Assembly: GCA_023333565.1 (NCBI GenBank)
Contig: JAJKFH010001977.1
Span: forward strand, 124,001 to 188,000
Source of the DNA: Puffinus mauretanicus
Lineage: Eukaryota; Chordata; Aves; Procellariiformes; Procellariidae
Length of the DNA stretch: 64,000 nt
Reading direction: 5' to 3'
Shown: in pieces, positions 28,855 through 40,300 of the stretch
Layout of the letters: each line of letters opens with the position of its first letter
How positions within the stretch are numbered: position 1 is the stretch's first letter
Position numbers and translations under genes: made by a program
Notes under the pieces: model-generated
Database searches by the model: none
Told to the model about the DNA's origin: nothing
The model's input: the letters and a program-made list of their open reading frames with translations, nothing else

Positions 28855-29228
28855 ACTGGAAGAGAAATTAACATGGTGGTTTTGAAGGCTCAGGGAAGAT
28901 CTACGCTGTTTTCCAGTACCTAAAAGGTAGCTGTAGAGGAGACAGCGGTTCTTTCTTCACAGGGATGCACGGTGACAGCACAAGAGGCAACAGGGACAAG
29001 CTGCTTCAGGGGAAACTGTCTGGACAAAAGAAAAGGAAAGAAGAAAAAGTCTTCATTAGAGCAATTCAGCATAGGAATTGGTTGCCCACGAAGTGGTGGA
29101 AACTTATTTCCTCACTGGAAGTACTCAAGGCTTGGCTTTATTGGGCTCTGGATAACCTAGTCTATGGCCCTGCTTTTAAGAGGAGGTGGGACTCGGGGAT
29201 CTCCAAAGACCCGGATTTTTCCATGAGC
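28855..29228 (+). mobile_element. CR1-type LINE, 5'-truncated 3' end fragment (degraded)
   Basis: Successive blocks follow the CR1 3' consensus in order: GAAGGCTCAGGGAAGATCT, then CAGTACCTAAAAGGTAGCT, then GACAAGCTGCTTCAGGGGA, then GGTTGCCCACGAAGTGGTGG, then CACTGGAAGTACTCAAGG, then GATAACCTAGTCTATGG, and finally GGGATCTCCAAAGACCC. CR1 is a chicken-repeat-1 non-LTR retrotransposon that moves by target-primed reverse transcription and usually leaves 5'-truncated copies. This copy is diverged and lacks a clear terminal octamer array, so it is old and immobile. The open frames inside it (28965-29243) are remnants, not a gene. Confidence 0.85.
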
Positions 29229-29514
29229 CCACAAATCCCCTGAGTTGTCTCCTTACTATCTCATGGTGTTTCAAGGCCACTGATCCTTCTCATATCTGGT
29301 AGAGATGTGCAATGTTAGGACCCAGTTAATCACGTATCTGTCTTTAAATAGAAGCGCCTGAAGTTAGTCACATGCTGATGTTCCTTACCGAGTCAAGGGC
29401 TTCCATGACAATAGACTTACTGGTGCTTTCCAAGGAAAATGAACAATAACCACTGCTCCAAAGCAGGACTGACTCCCTCACGTGCTGATAGCGGCAGCAG
29501 ATTGACTGCCTCCT
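29229..29514. other. Spacer between CR1 and C-rich minisatellite
   Basis: Unique sequence, no element recognised. GC content rises toward its 3' end (from about 29,450). Confidence 0.6.
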
Positions 29515-29686
29515 GCCAGGGCCAGGAGCCAGGCCCCTCAGAGCCCCCCCCCCGCCTCAGGAGCTCCCCCCCTGCCTCAGGAGCCCTCCCCCCTCAGGAG
29601 CCCCCAGGGCCCCCCGCCTCAGGCCCTGCAGCCTGGCCCAGGCTCGTCCCCCCCCTCACAGGCTGCTGACCCTGCTGCCCCCCCAG
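29515..29686. repeat. C-rich minisatellite (degenerate 17-24 bp unit, GCCTCAGGAGC core)
   Basis: The core CCTCAGGAG or CCTCAGGCC recurs at about 29555, 29575, 29592 and 29617, separated by C runs of 5-10. Further C runs occur at 29648-29655 and 29678-29684. With at least four runs of three or more G on the - strand it is a strong G-quadruplex candidate (i-motif on +). A chance open frame (29439-29669, +) runs through it and is proline/serine-rich only because of the repeat. Confidence 0.85.
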
Positions 29687-29733
29687 CAGTTTTAACAAAA
29701 CCAGAGTTATTTTCCCCTCTCTCTCCTGTCGCC

Positions 29734-29790
29734 ATGTCGGTGAGGTCCCTGGCCGGGGGAGCAGGAGGCACTGGGACGCAGAGGAAGGCG
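29734..29790 (+). CDS. Candidate first coding exon of an unidentified transcript (19 codons, donor GTAAGT)
   Basis: An ATG in a reasonable context (GTCGCCATGT) opens a 19-codon stretch, MSVRSLAGGAGGTGTQRKA, ending exactly at a consensus splice donor (GGCG|GTAAGT) in phase 0. It follows a pyrimidine-rich leader and the C-rich minisatellite and lies in the most GC/CpG-rich spot of the intergenic half, as expected of a 5' exon near a promoter. I do not recognise the peptide and found no second exon. It could equally be the first exon of a long non-coding RNA or a chance arrangement. Confidence 0.3.
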
Positions 29791-32700
29791 GTAAGTTTTG
29801 GCCTTCACGCCTGTTACTGCGTTTCAGTTGTCTCCTCAGTTTAATCAGTCAGTTTCTAATTAGCAGAAGATAGTGTTATTTAAATGTTGTTCTGAGTAAT
29901 CTTCTAATAATGGCCAGGATGATTTTCCTATGTAAATATTAACAATCAAGTTTATTTGCTGATTGTTTCTCCTGCCAATTAGTAGCATTGCTTAAATCAC
30001 ACCTATCTCGGCTTAAGCAGCAAAGCACTTAAGGGTTGCGTCGGTTTTTTTTCACATCCAGATTGAGAAAATTACTTTTTGTAAGGTACTTTAAATACAA
30101 GCCTGTACCCATACCAGTAATTTTTTTTGTGGAAAAATGTATCGCTGCCTTTCTTCAAGTGTTAGCTATGATTTTTTCCCTCCATTATCGAGACAACCAC
30201 GGGTTTTTTTAACTGATATCCAAACAGTTTAAGAATAATCACAGTGTTTTTAGACTTGTCTAAATTAATGTTTCTGTAAACCTTCCCTCAAACCCACGTG
30301 GTACATTTTTATATGCGGAAATCAAAACCACACCGTGAAAACCCGTTTTTTAACAAGCTTTTTATAGAAATTTCATGTATTTTCAGAGTTGCCAAGATGA
30401 TTTAGATAGGTGACTTCCAATATAATTAGCCCTCATTTATTTTCATAACTCTTACATCTGAAATACTTCATAAGCAACTCGCTAATAGACTAAAACGATA
30501 ATTTCTCACAAAAATGGTAGAACTGAATCAGGTATTACTGCAAATTGGTGTGCTACTGGCAGTAGTTGTGGGAGATGTAATTGTCCTGCACAAACTTTAA
30601 TGTATTTATATTCACGGGAAAATAACTCTTTCTGCATGACCAATAGACTGTTTGTGCACAGAAGTGAAGTAAATTCAACTTTTTAACTTGAAGTCCAGAT
30701 TAATGCTGAATGCTTTTTAATGGATAATATATTTAGGGAAAAAAATGGCACATGGTGGGAGATTGAAGCTAGTTGTGAATCAGGGTTGAATCCAGAGACC
30801 TGACATGAAAAGAAAGATTGAGAGGTGAAGGGTTAGATGAAACAGAGGTAAAAGATTTTGTCTTCCAATCCCTCCCCCCCAATCCATGTATATCAACTCA
30901 ATATGAAATAACTTTTTTTTTGCTTAAAAAAAGACCTACAAACTGCAGAGACCTGTTGAAGTGGAAACCTTCATACATATACATGTGTTGTGGACCTGTG
31001 TGCTCAGTATAGTATTGAACATGCTGGTGAGAGGGCCAGGAGGCCACACAGCCAGAGTCTAAGGCTCTTCACCAAGCTCCCGGCGGTTCTAGCGGCACAC
31101 CATAGTGGGAATGGGGTAACCGTGTTTCCGTAGCTGCCTGGCCAATTTGATTGAAAAGGGATAGCAAAGAAGGAGCACAACCTTTGAAATCCTTGGCTTC
31201 AAATACTCCCCATTCAGTGTCTTAGCTTTTTTTTGTGTCACACTGCTTCCCATGTTTGCAAAGTCCTCCCTACCTCCCAACCAGTTGTAAGCCTTGACAT
31301 GTTATTGTACGATTTTTATATTCATTGAAATAGTGATCTGTCTGAAGTGCCTTGTTCCTTACTAGCTACTGTTCAGAGTGTTAGATGCTTCCTGTCACAG
31401 TGGGGGGACACATCCAGAGCTGGCATCTTTTGACCACCGTTCCTTATCCAAATCTGTTTCCACGGCTGCATCTGTCCTGGGATGGGAATTGTATTCAGAG
31501 AAACGTCACTGCAGCGATCAACAGTGTGCAGGGTGTTTCAGAGTTTGGGGATTTTCAGGTGAAATCCAAACAAATTGGCCTGAAATTTTTCCCTCTGTCA
31601 GAAAGTAGCTGAGCTCTGAGACTCATGCACAAAGAATTAGACCCATCTGCCTATCAGTTTACCTCCTTGATTCTCTAACTACAGGTGAATGAGTTCAGTC
31701 AGTCTATGCTTTTTCATAAGTGGGAGATTCTACAATCCTGAGGACATTTTTTTCAGGTTGTTGTGAAAGACTTCTGTTTTATCTTCCTAGTTTAATTTAG
31801 GGTATGTGCCTTCTTCCCCTCCAGCTGAAGATATTGACTGATGCAAGACAGAAGGTGGCTTCGATGGCTAGGGTGAGACACAAGGCAAAAATCTGTTATC
31901 CAGATAGTTTTATGCATCTTATGAACGTTCTGAGGTCTTATTTTCTGCTCCCAAATCTCACAGAGGTCTTGAAGTTTCACTGATCCGGTCTCACTGTGGT
32001 TTATCTCACAGAATCAATCTTCTTCTCAGTGTTACTGTTCCTCATCAATAAAGGTGCTTTTCACTAACAGTAAAAAGATCTGAGATTCGTGTACCTCACA
32101 AAGTGAACCAGGCTTAGTGAACTCATTACTGGAACTGAGTACTGAATGCTTTGGATTAATTAAGTTTAGAGATCTCAAATTTCTCCTTTGTGTGGGAAGT
32201 GAAATTTAATAGAGCTCTTTTACCTATCAGCCTACCAATTTCAGGTTTTTCCACCCTATCGTTTTACAGTTCCTGAGAAGGTTAACAGTAAAGATACCTC
32301 TACCAAGGCTGACTTGGAAATAGGTCTTTCAGACAACTGTCTGTGTTGTTAGCTGATAAATCCAAAACTATGGCCATGTCACAAGCCTGTTTTAAGTGCA
32401 CAGCAGATCTTGCTGGCCTGCAACAAGGCTATCAAGTGGAACCTCCTCTTGCCTTCGTGGCATGTTCCATCTGAACTCAGGCAAGGTCATGAACCTCCTG
32501 AGAAGCACCCCCATTCCTAACATAAAAGGAACTATTCGCGATAAACTTAAGGCTTTCATGAGGCTTTCTGCTACTGTTGAGGCACCAAGGACTGATTCAA
32601 TGCTTGGTAGAGCAGTCCTTCAACTCTTGTTTGTATGAAGTATATCAAGGTGCCCTGTCTGATAAATATGAGGGTGTAGGATTCGTGCTTGCAATGATCC

Positions 32701-32794
32701 GTAGTATAAATGGATATGTAAACTATTACTCAAAGTCAAAAGAAAAACTCTAGATGGTTGCTTGTTAGAGACTGAGATTCTTCAAGATGAACAT
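29791..32794. other. Intergenic or possible first intron, no gene recognised
   Basis: AT-rich sequence. The first 250 bases contain several homeodomain-like TAATTAG/CCAATTAG and forkhead-like GTAAATATTAACA motifs. Open frames at 31378-31612 and 32396-32638 (+) are not recognised. Confidence 0.6.
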
Positions 32795-32908
32795 GGAATA
32801 ATGAGTTTTAGAGATGAGTTAGATGTAGGAATTACAAGATGAAATTGTCTGATTTGTTCTGTGGGAAACTGGGTGATCACTGTAGTCTCTTCTAGCCTTA
32901 AAATGAAG
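32795..32908 (+). mobile_element. Ancient CR1-like LINE 3' end remnant
   Basis: The segment GGAATTACAAGATGAAATTG...TGTTCTGTGGGA, followed by GGGTGATCACTGTAGTCTCT and TCTAGCCTTAAAAT, parallels the older sauropsid CR1 3' end type (GGAATTACTGGGTGAAATT... GATCATAATGGTCCCTTCTGGCCTTAAAAT as remembered). It is more diverged than the copy at 28.9 kb. The boundary on the 5' side is uncertain. Confidence 0.65.
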
Positions 32909-32917
32909 TGATTTTTA

Positions 32918-32983
32918 GAGTGGTTTGCTTTACTGTACAGAAAAATGTTGGAGAGATTTGCTTTACTGTACCAGAAAATACAG
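32918..32983 (+). repeat. 33-bp direct tandem duplication
   Basis: TTTGCTTTACTGTACAGAAAA at about 32924 recurs at 32957 with a one-base insertion (ACTGTACCAGAAAA); the flanking GAG..TGG/GAGAGAT bases also repeat. The period is 33. It directly follows the CR1 remnant. Confidence 0.8.
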
Positions 32984-35254
32984 TCTGCTGTAACTGTCAC
33001 AAGGATGTCATTTGCTATCAAAGTAGCTCAAAAAAAGAAAAAGCAGAACACATGAAAGATTTACATAATCAGACAAGTTTATTTGGACAATGCTAGAAGG
33101 AAATTTAGTAGAACAGGTTCATACATGTTAAAAATAGTAATTGCTGAAAATGCCTTGCCCCTGAAAGATGTTGAACCAGTTCCAGAGTTCGCTCATTGGG
33201 TTAAGACTATGTATTTTTTTATAGGGAAATGCAATGGATCAAAATAAACAAGTGAATTCCTGTGTGGGAAGGTGGCATAAGGTATGTACCCATTGCAAAT
33301 GGAGGGGCCATTATCTGGCTTTCCAGAGCACGTTATCAGCTAAAGAGTGGTTTATCTTGGGAGCTGGTTTTGATTCTGGGCGATAGCTTTTGTTTTAGAG
33401 CTGGTACCCTAATGTAATTTGCTTAGTTCTTAAAGTAAAAGTGTTAGAGGTGAAAAGCAGGTGTGCTATCTTTCCAAACAGTGTTTACAGATGTCATCAA
33501 TATATTTGCATTAATTAACAGTCTGATGTCTTTGTATATAACATTTTAAAATTTCCTCCCTGAGCTTTGCAGAAGTATTTTGTTACATATTTCTAATCGT
33601 TCAAAAGCAGCAGTCAAGAAAGTTTTAGTGCTTTGGAATTCTGTAGTTATCATAATGCAGATAAACAACCAACCTGTAACAATCAAATTGTAGCACAGAT
33701 TAGAGGACATAATCATACTTAGAAAACTGCCAATTATCTCTGACGAGAGTGAAGACTTTGTAGGGTGATATGGTCCTGATGTATGCTATACTTCAGAGGC
33801 AAACAGAAATTATGAATAACATTTAATCTCTTACTGATGTTGAAGATTATTAGCCATTAATTTTGAGCATCAGCGTTCTTTACAGGTGTATACGTTACCT
33901 TTTAATGGCGCCATTATTTTTTTCTCGAAATTATTAAAGGACATATCCACACAATCTGCTGTATTTTATTGATGCAGTAGCATCATGTGTGAAAGAAGAT
34001 TTCTATGAATAAGAATAGAGCAGAAGAGTGCAATGGTGTTTTTCTCTGTAAAAATTTCCTCCTTTCCCAAATATTCTGTTAGAATAGAGACTTTAGAAAA
34101 GGAGTGCGAGTCAAATTCTTCAATACATTTGATAAATGCAGCTGCTAAAAGCTCTCAGCTCCAACAGTTCTTCTTTTGTTAGACCCTGAAGCCTGCTTCT
34201 GGTTATTCTGTGTTGCACATGATCACTGAGCAAGTCAAAGGAGGCAGGACAGACATAGAAATATGTGACGGAGATAAGTAACATCTGGAAGGGCCATTTC
34301 AAAGCTAAAGAATAACACAGGAGTTCTTTAATAATATCTAACTGCAAGAATAAAATGCTTCTCTGCCCTCTTTTCTGGGGGAGATGTTTTTGTTGTTGTT
34401 TTGTAACCAGGAAGATATTTTCTAGCTGGGTCTCCCCCTCCCCAGGACGGTTTGTATCTTATTACTCAGATAGGGGAGGTTTGCATCTGAATAGAGGTGA
34501 AAGAGCTTCATTGGCAGCTAAGGCCAAAGATGGGTTGCAGCTGATTCATGAGGTAAATGAACTTTTGTGCTGGAAAGTAGTTCATGCTTTTATAGTAATA
34601 GGATCTAGCAGTCATCAGTTGAGATAGCAGCAGTTGGTGCTATTGTACTTCATTTAGGAGATTGAAAGCAGTTTTTCCTTCAGAATTAAAACGCAGCCTT
34701 CAGAACCAAATCTTTAGCATATGCATATGGCAATATTGGTAGTTCTTTGTGCAATGCAGACTGCTTCAGATTCATCTCTTCCTAAAATAAACTGGCACTT
34801 TATGGGAGCAACATATGTTTTAAATATAATTTCTGCCAGAGACTAGTGATTTGATGTGACTCAGTTTTCTCAAGAAGTGTCAGACTCTGTATGGTATCCT
34901 AACATGAGTGCCCAAAATCAACTTTATAAATATTTTGCTATCCTGATAGCTGGAAACAGCTCAACTGAAATCTCAGGCTGGTCTCAAATGGAAGAAGGGG
35001 AGTGCAGAGGGGGCTGTGCCTTGCTGTGTCTGCACAGGTTTTTCCCTGTTTGGGATAACTTCAATCTCCCGATCCCTAGGGCTGTTAATCCAGGACTGTA
35101 GTGCTTTTCCTCTGCCACTGTATTCTCAGAGGAAGTCTAAGGAAGGGGCATACAGACAGCAGGAAAACACCTTTTAAAATGACAGCTATTTATCTCATGT
35201 GCATTCCTCTGTGGAATTAAAGGCTGACAAAGCTCTGCTGTCCCTGCAGTCATT

Positions 35255-35322
35255 TAAAAACAAACAAACAAAAACCAAACAAACAACCCACAACCAAAAC
35301 ACAAAAAACACCAAACCCACAA
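35255..35322 (+). repeat. A/C-rich low-complexity tract, (AAAC)n-like
   Basis: Begins as AAAACAAACAAACAAAAACC and continues as A/C mixtures. Read directly. Confidence 0.85.
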
Positions 35323-37316
35323 CTTTGAGGTTCAGTCTGTGTCCCAGTTACACCTCAGCTTCAGAAGCCTTTGCAGAACTTGCAAATACCCAGAAGTTCT
35401 TCTGTCCTTACTTTTGAGCTATTTCTATACTGTAAGGATAGTTTCCCTCATTTCTAGCTTCAACAGCCTTTAAATATCAAGTCTTCACCTTTATCTGACC
35501 ACTGTCTTTCTTCAGTGTAGGCATTGTGTGCTTTGCATTAATACACAGTCTTTTACATAAAAGAATTCATGTTGAGATGCTGGTCGGCTTCTGAAAGATT
35601 CAGCTCACAGGCAGGATCATAGAAAAATTCTGTTTAGAAGAAAGAAGAATGAATAGTGTTATAGGACATTTTTAATTTGGTTATTTCTCCCTGCACCTCC
35701 AAAAGAACTAGGACAAATGATTTTCAAACTCATTAGCTTCTACTTCACATAGATGTGATGGCAAATAAAAATCACTCTTTGAACAGTTCTTGTATCTATG
35801 TTTTTCAATGTCTGAAAAAATATGTAGTAGTATTCCTAACAGATGACTTGTAAGGGCATTAATTTTTGGTGTAAAATGATAGAGCACAAGCAAAACATCA
35901 GAAATTAAGGAAAGGGGACAGAGAAGAAATCTTCTTCTGTCTCCCTTTTTCCCTCTGGAAAAAGGGAGAAGCAGAGGAAAATACAGAAATAATTTCACGA
36001 GGGGCTTGGAACTTAGTCATTATCAATAATTTAGTATAAGCAATGCTACTCTTCATATTTGTTGACCAATCTAATACAAGATAATTCTTAAGATTTAAAG
36101 GTCTGTAATAAGACAAACTGATTAACTTCACGTAATGTATTGATTAGGACTAAATAAATCATAACTTTTTTTTTCAAAAAAGGACGGGAGACATTACACG
36201 TATGTTGGTTTGCAGATGCGGGGCTTCTGGAAATAGCATCATAAATTTGAAAAAGCAATACAAACTTGCAGACTAGGTTGCCAGTTTTGTAGTGATTGTC
36301 ATAACGAAACAATAAGGTATGGTTGTGTACTGCCTGCCCACAAGGGCTGGGCTGCTGCAACGCAGTGATGGGATGGAGCCAGCTCAACACACTCTACTGA
36401 TCCATGTATAAGCTGAAATTAAGATCTAAAAAATCCAACCCGTCCTATGTTTAGAGAATATGCTTTTAAGCTCTTTGCAGTGACAGGGAAGCTGGCAAAA
36501 GTCAGGAAAGAGAGCGTAGGGTCCAGCACTGTCTAAACTTCTCTCTCTCCTCAGCCTTGCTTAGCAGGCTCTGCAGTGGGGCAAGTTCAGCTAGCACCAT
36601 TAAGGACTGCAGGGTTAACAGCAGCTCTGTCAGGCAATGGTATTTTGTTGCTTTATCTTTGTAAACTGAGGTTACTTTAAATTCAGCATAATATGGTGTT
36701 CTTCGTTACACTTTTATTGGATACACCTGTATTTAATGCCACTAATTTCTGTGAAAGTTAAGCCATTCTTTTTTGCTTATCAGAGAAGCATGGCTGTTTC
36801 AGGACAGTGGAAAAATAGTTTATTTGAACAATTTATTTTCATAAGCTGAAGTTCTCATGTGGTTTCCGGAGAGAAAAAAAAAGACTCTTTTCTCATTCAG
36901 TTTCTATTCAGCAATCATGAAACAAAATTTTGCCTTCCCTTCACTTGCCTCTTGCCAAGTATATCGGAGCTGTGGCTTTTTCCATACCCTTTTCATATGG
37001 AGTGAAAACTGAGCACGCCACTTTTCAGTCACATATAAATATGTTTTGTCTTGTGATTGTGAACTTGAAGCACTAGAATGTGTCAAACTTTTGATCTACA
37101 TAGAAATTAGCATATGCAAACAATAGGAGAAATGAAGGACATATCTAGTTTGAAAATAAATTTCACCTTGGGATTTAGGAAGAGAAAAATGCATGGTTTT
37201 TTAATAACTTTATTTATACTCCTTTACGGCATAATAGAACTCCCAGTATTCACACAAGAGTGAACAGACAAATGTTCTCTAAAACCCAAGGAAACCTAAA
37301 GAAAGAAGCAGTACAT

Positions 37317-37357
37317 AAAAAAAAAAAAAACCAAAAAAAAAAAAAACAACCCAAAAC
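37317..37357 (+). repeat. Poly-A/C tract (two 14-A runs separated by CC)
   Basis: A14, CC, A14, then CAACCCAAAACAC, read directly. A smaller similar tract follows at 37553-37573. Confidence 0.85.
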
Positions 37358-40300
37358 ACTGGGAGGAAAAAAGGCAAAACTGTCATCTTAATAAAATCAG
37401 GCATATGCACTAAGCTTACTGCAGTTGGAGAGATTTTTCTATTTATTTGTAGGGGTTGTGTGTAAAACCTTTACTATTACAATGTATATGCTGGGTGCTT
37501 CTCTGCTGGACCTTCTAATGAGTTGCCATTTCCATTTTCCAGCACTAACGAATAAAAAAACCAAAAACCCACAAGATTTTAAATATGCAATAAGTTTAGC
37601 AGGGAAGTTTCTTTATTTGCCTTCTCCTTCGAGGTTTTTAAATGGAATTCTGAAACACTTTTCAATATAAGCAGAAATTAATTTTTAAGTTCAAATAGCA
37701 GGAAAATGAATTAATATAACAAAATTCAGAAGTTGACTGAAATGTTAATCTAAGATGGTTGAGCCAACACTGGTATTGATATTTAAAGTGTTCACAATTT
37801 TTGGAAAGAATGCCTTTCTGCTGGAAAACACTGCATCCTTGAAATTGTAAAGTTCCCTAGGAATGCTTTGGTTTTGTCTGAGCTTCCAAAAGAAATCAGG
37901 CAGTGAATTTGGGTAACTTTGAGAAACCAGCTTTTTGGAGGCTTAGATAGAAGGCCTTTGATTTGAAAGAAATGTGGCGTAGAGGAAAGAAAAAGAAACA
38001 GGTTTTTTCTTTTTTCCCTGAGCTCTTCTCACCCCTTCTTCCCATGCTCAATCTTGACCTTTTGTTTAATACTGGTTTTCCCGCACCCACTCCAAAAAAA
38101 CTGGAAAATTCTTATGATGGAACCTTATGATTTCTATCTCTACCTTCATCTCTTAAAATGAAATTGCTCTTTATCAATTCCCAAAGCGTAAAATAACTTC
38201 AGCTCAGCTTCCTAGTTATGTTAATGGAAACCAATTACATGGTATTTCTTCCAAACTTCTCTTACCTGCAATACAGACTCTGCACTCCAAGATCTAGAAA
38301 GCCAGTATAGAAACTTCCCCATAAGTATTTTTTAAAAGGAAAACACTATAAAATATTTCCCATGAGGCTTTTTGTCAGGGAAAAAACTGCAATGATTTTA
38401 CTGCTCTATGAAAGAATTGCAGAGAAATCTCTGAGTTAAAATGTTAAACAAGAAAATGACAAAACAGCTTTGAGGGCACTGGAAGGAGCATGAGAAACTT
38501 AAGATCTTGAAAGGGATTTCAGCAGGAAATGCAGTGGTATGACACATGCTACTCAATGGTCAAGGTTACAGCCTGACTCCTAGAGAAAAACAAATTCATG
38601 GGATCTCTGCCTACTTTTTCCCATGCCTGTTCATCGTGCTACAGACTTGTGGTTCCTAGACAGTTAATTCTAATGATTTTCATGTGGGCCTTTCTGTATT
38701 TTAATCTCTCTTGAATTCCCAGAGCACATTCATGAGTATTTTTAACCACTATAAGTGTGAGGATAGTCTTGCAGATATGACCCAAGCATAATTTATAGGA
38801 TCACAAACTACACAGGCAGAAAAATCAAAACAAGCGTACTCAGTTCCAGTTTTCAGATAATCTTATTCTTTGTTAGTCTCACTCCTATTTGAACTGTTTG
38901 GAGGTGACAAACACTTTGATTGGTTAAAGTTAAAAAAGCATGTGCTTGAATATTTACACATTTACTCAGGATTTCTGCATCAAATGTAGATTTGGAGTTT
39001 AATCTTCCATTTGTGAAAGTATAAAACACTTTTGTCCTTGAATGATGAAAGATGGCTTCAGATATTATTTAGCTGGGTTTCTGGAAATGTAATTTGTATC
39101 CTAATAATAAGATGAAAGGAAAGGTGGATATTAACAGAAAAAAAGATGCAACCAAACCAGATATACAGACGCTCTTTAGAATAACCCTGGTACATGGAGC
39201 AGAAATAACAGCTGAAATCTTACCTAAACCCCTAATATTAAACTGTAAAGCAATAGGAAATTGAAGATAGCAAGTTTACTGAATAAAGCAAAGTTCTGTT
39301 ATCATTGAATGAAACCATATCAGGTAACAATGTCTTGTTATAGATCTGCACAGCTACCCAGGAAAATAGAGCTGTGTAAGTCTTTTTACTACGATGGATA
39401 TGTTTGTATGATCTATGGTATAGTCTTGTAGCCCAGTAGATGTGGAGCTGCTGTTGCTTGTAACTGGTCACAGCGTTGTGTTAAACTCACAGGGCAGACT
39501 TCAACATCTGTCGGGCTTTGTCCGGGCTTGTCTTGGCCAGCCTGGAGATTTTTTCTTTAGCTTATTTAGCTGTAACAGCAATTATCTAATTGCTGCTATA
39601 TTATTACCTAGTGACCAGGGGACTATTACCTACCTCACTAGTAATTACAACTAGTTATTCTGTGGAGAGTGAGCTATCTATGACCCTAGACCAGACCAGA
39701 GGAGCACAGGCATGGGTAGAAGCCTTGAAAGTACAGGTACGTGAGGATACCAGAGGCCTCATGGCTAAAAAACAACTAGCTCGTAGTCAGATACTGGTCA
39801 GCAAAGGAATGCAGCCTTGGGAGCTGCGTAAAACCGGTTTTAGGGGTTATAAAGAGAGCAGAAATTATTCAACATATGTAAAACACAACATATGTAGTAA
39901 ATTCAGTTGTAATGCGGATGTGCAGACCCATGAAAATAGAGCATGTTAGCCAATATACAAAAACTTGCTTGTGACAAATCAGTAGCAGTAGGGAAATTTG
40001 AAAAGGAACAGAAAAGCCAATCTTGAGGTGACTTTTAAAATAAGTCATTAGTGACCTAGGCATACTTTACACAACATTTAATGACATTGTTTAGTTATTT
40101 TTTTTTTTCTTTTTCAAATACTATATTACTAAATTAATAATTACAAGAACCTGCTAGCCTTTAAGATATTGAAAGAATATTGAAGTTGGACACCCCTATA
40201 AAACTAAGGCTTGAACTGAGCACTATGGAGGAATTGGATTGAGATAAATTTAGTTTTGGAGTGTAGAGTGTTAAATATTGACTTGAAAAATCAGATACCT

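Noticed and set aside
28965..29243. 92-codon open frame considered as a gene
   Set aside because: It lies inside the CR1 3' end and is an open remnant of the element.
29439..29669. Proline/serine-rich open frame of 76 codons
   Set aside because: Its composition is entirely due to the C-rich minisatellite it crosses.
39590..39949. 119-codon open frame on +, considered as a retroelement fragment
   Set aside because: No reverse transcriptase, gag or transposase motifs and no flanking repeats seen.
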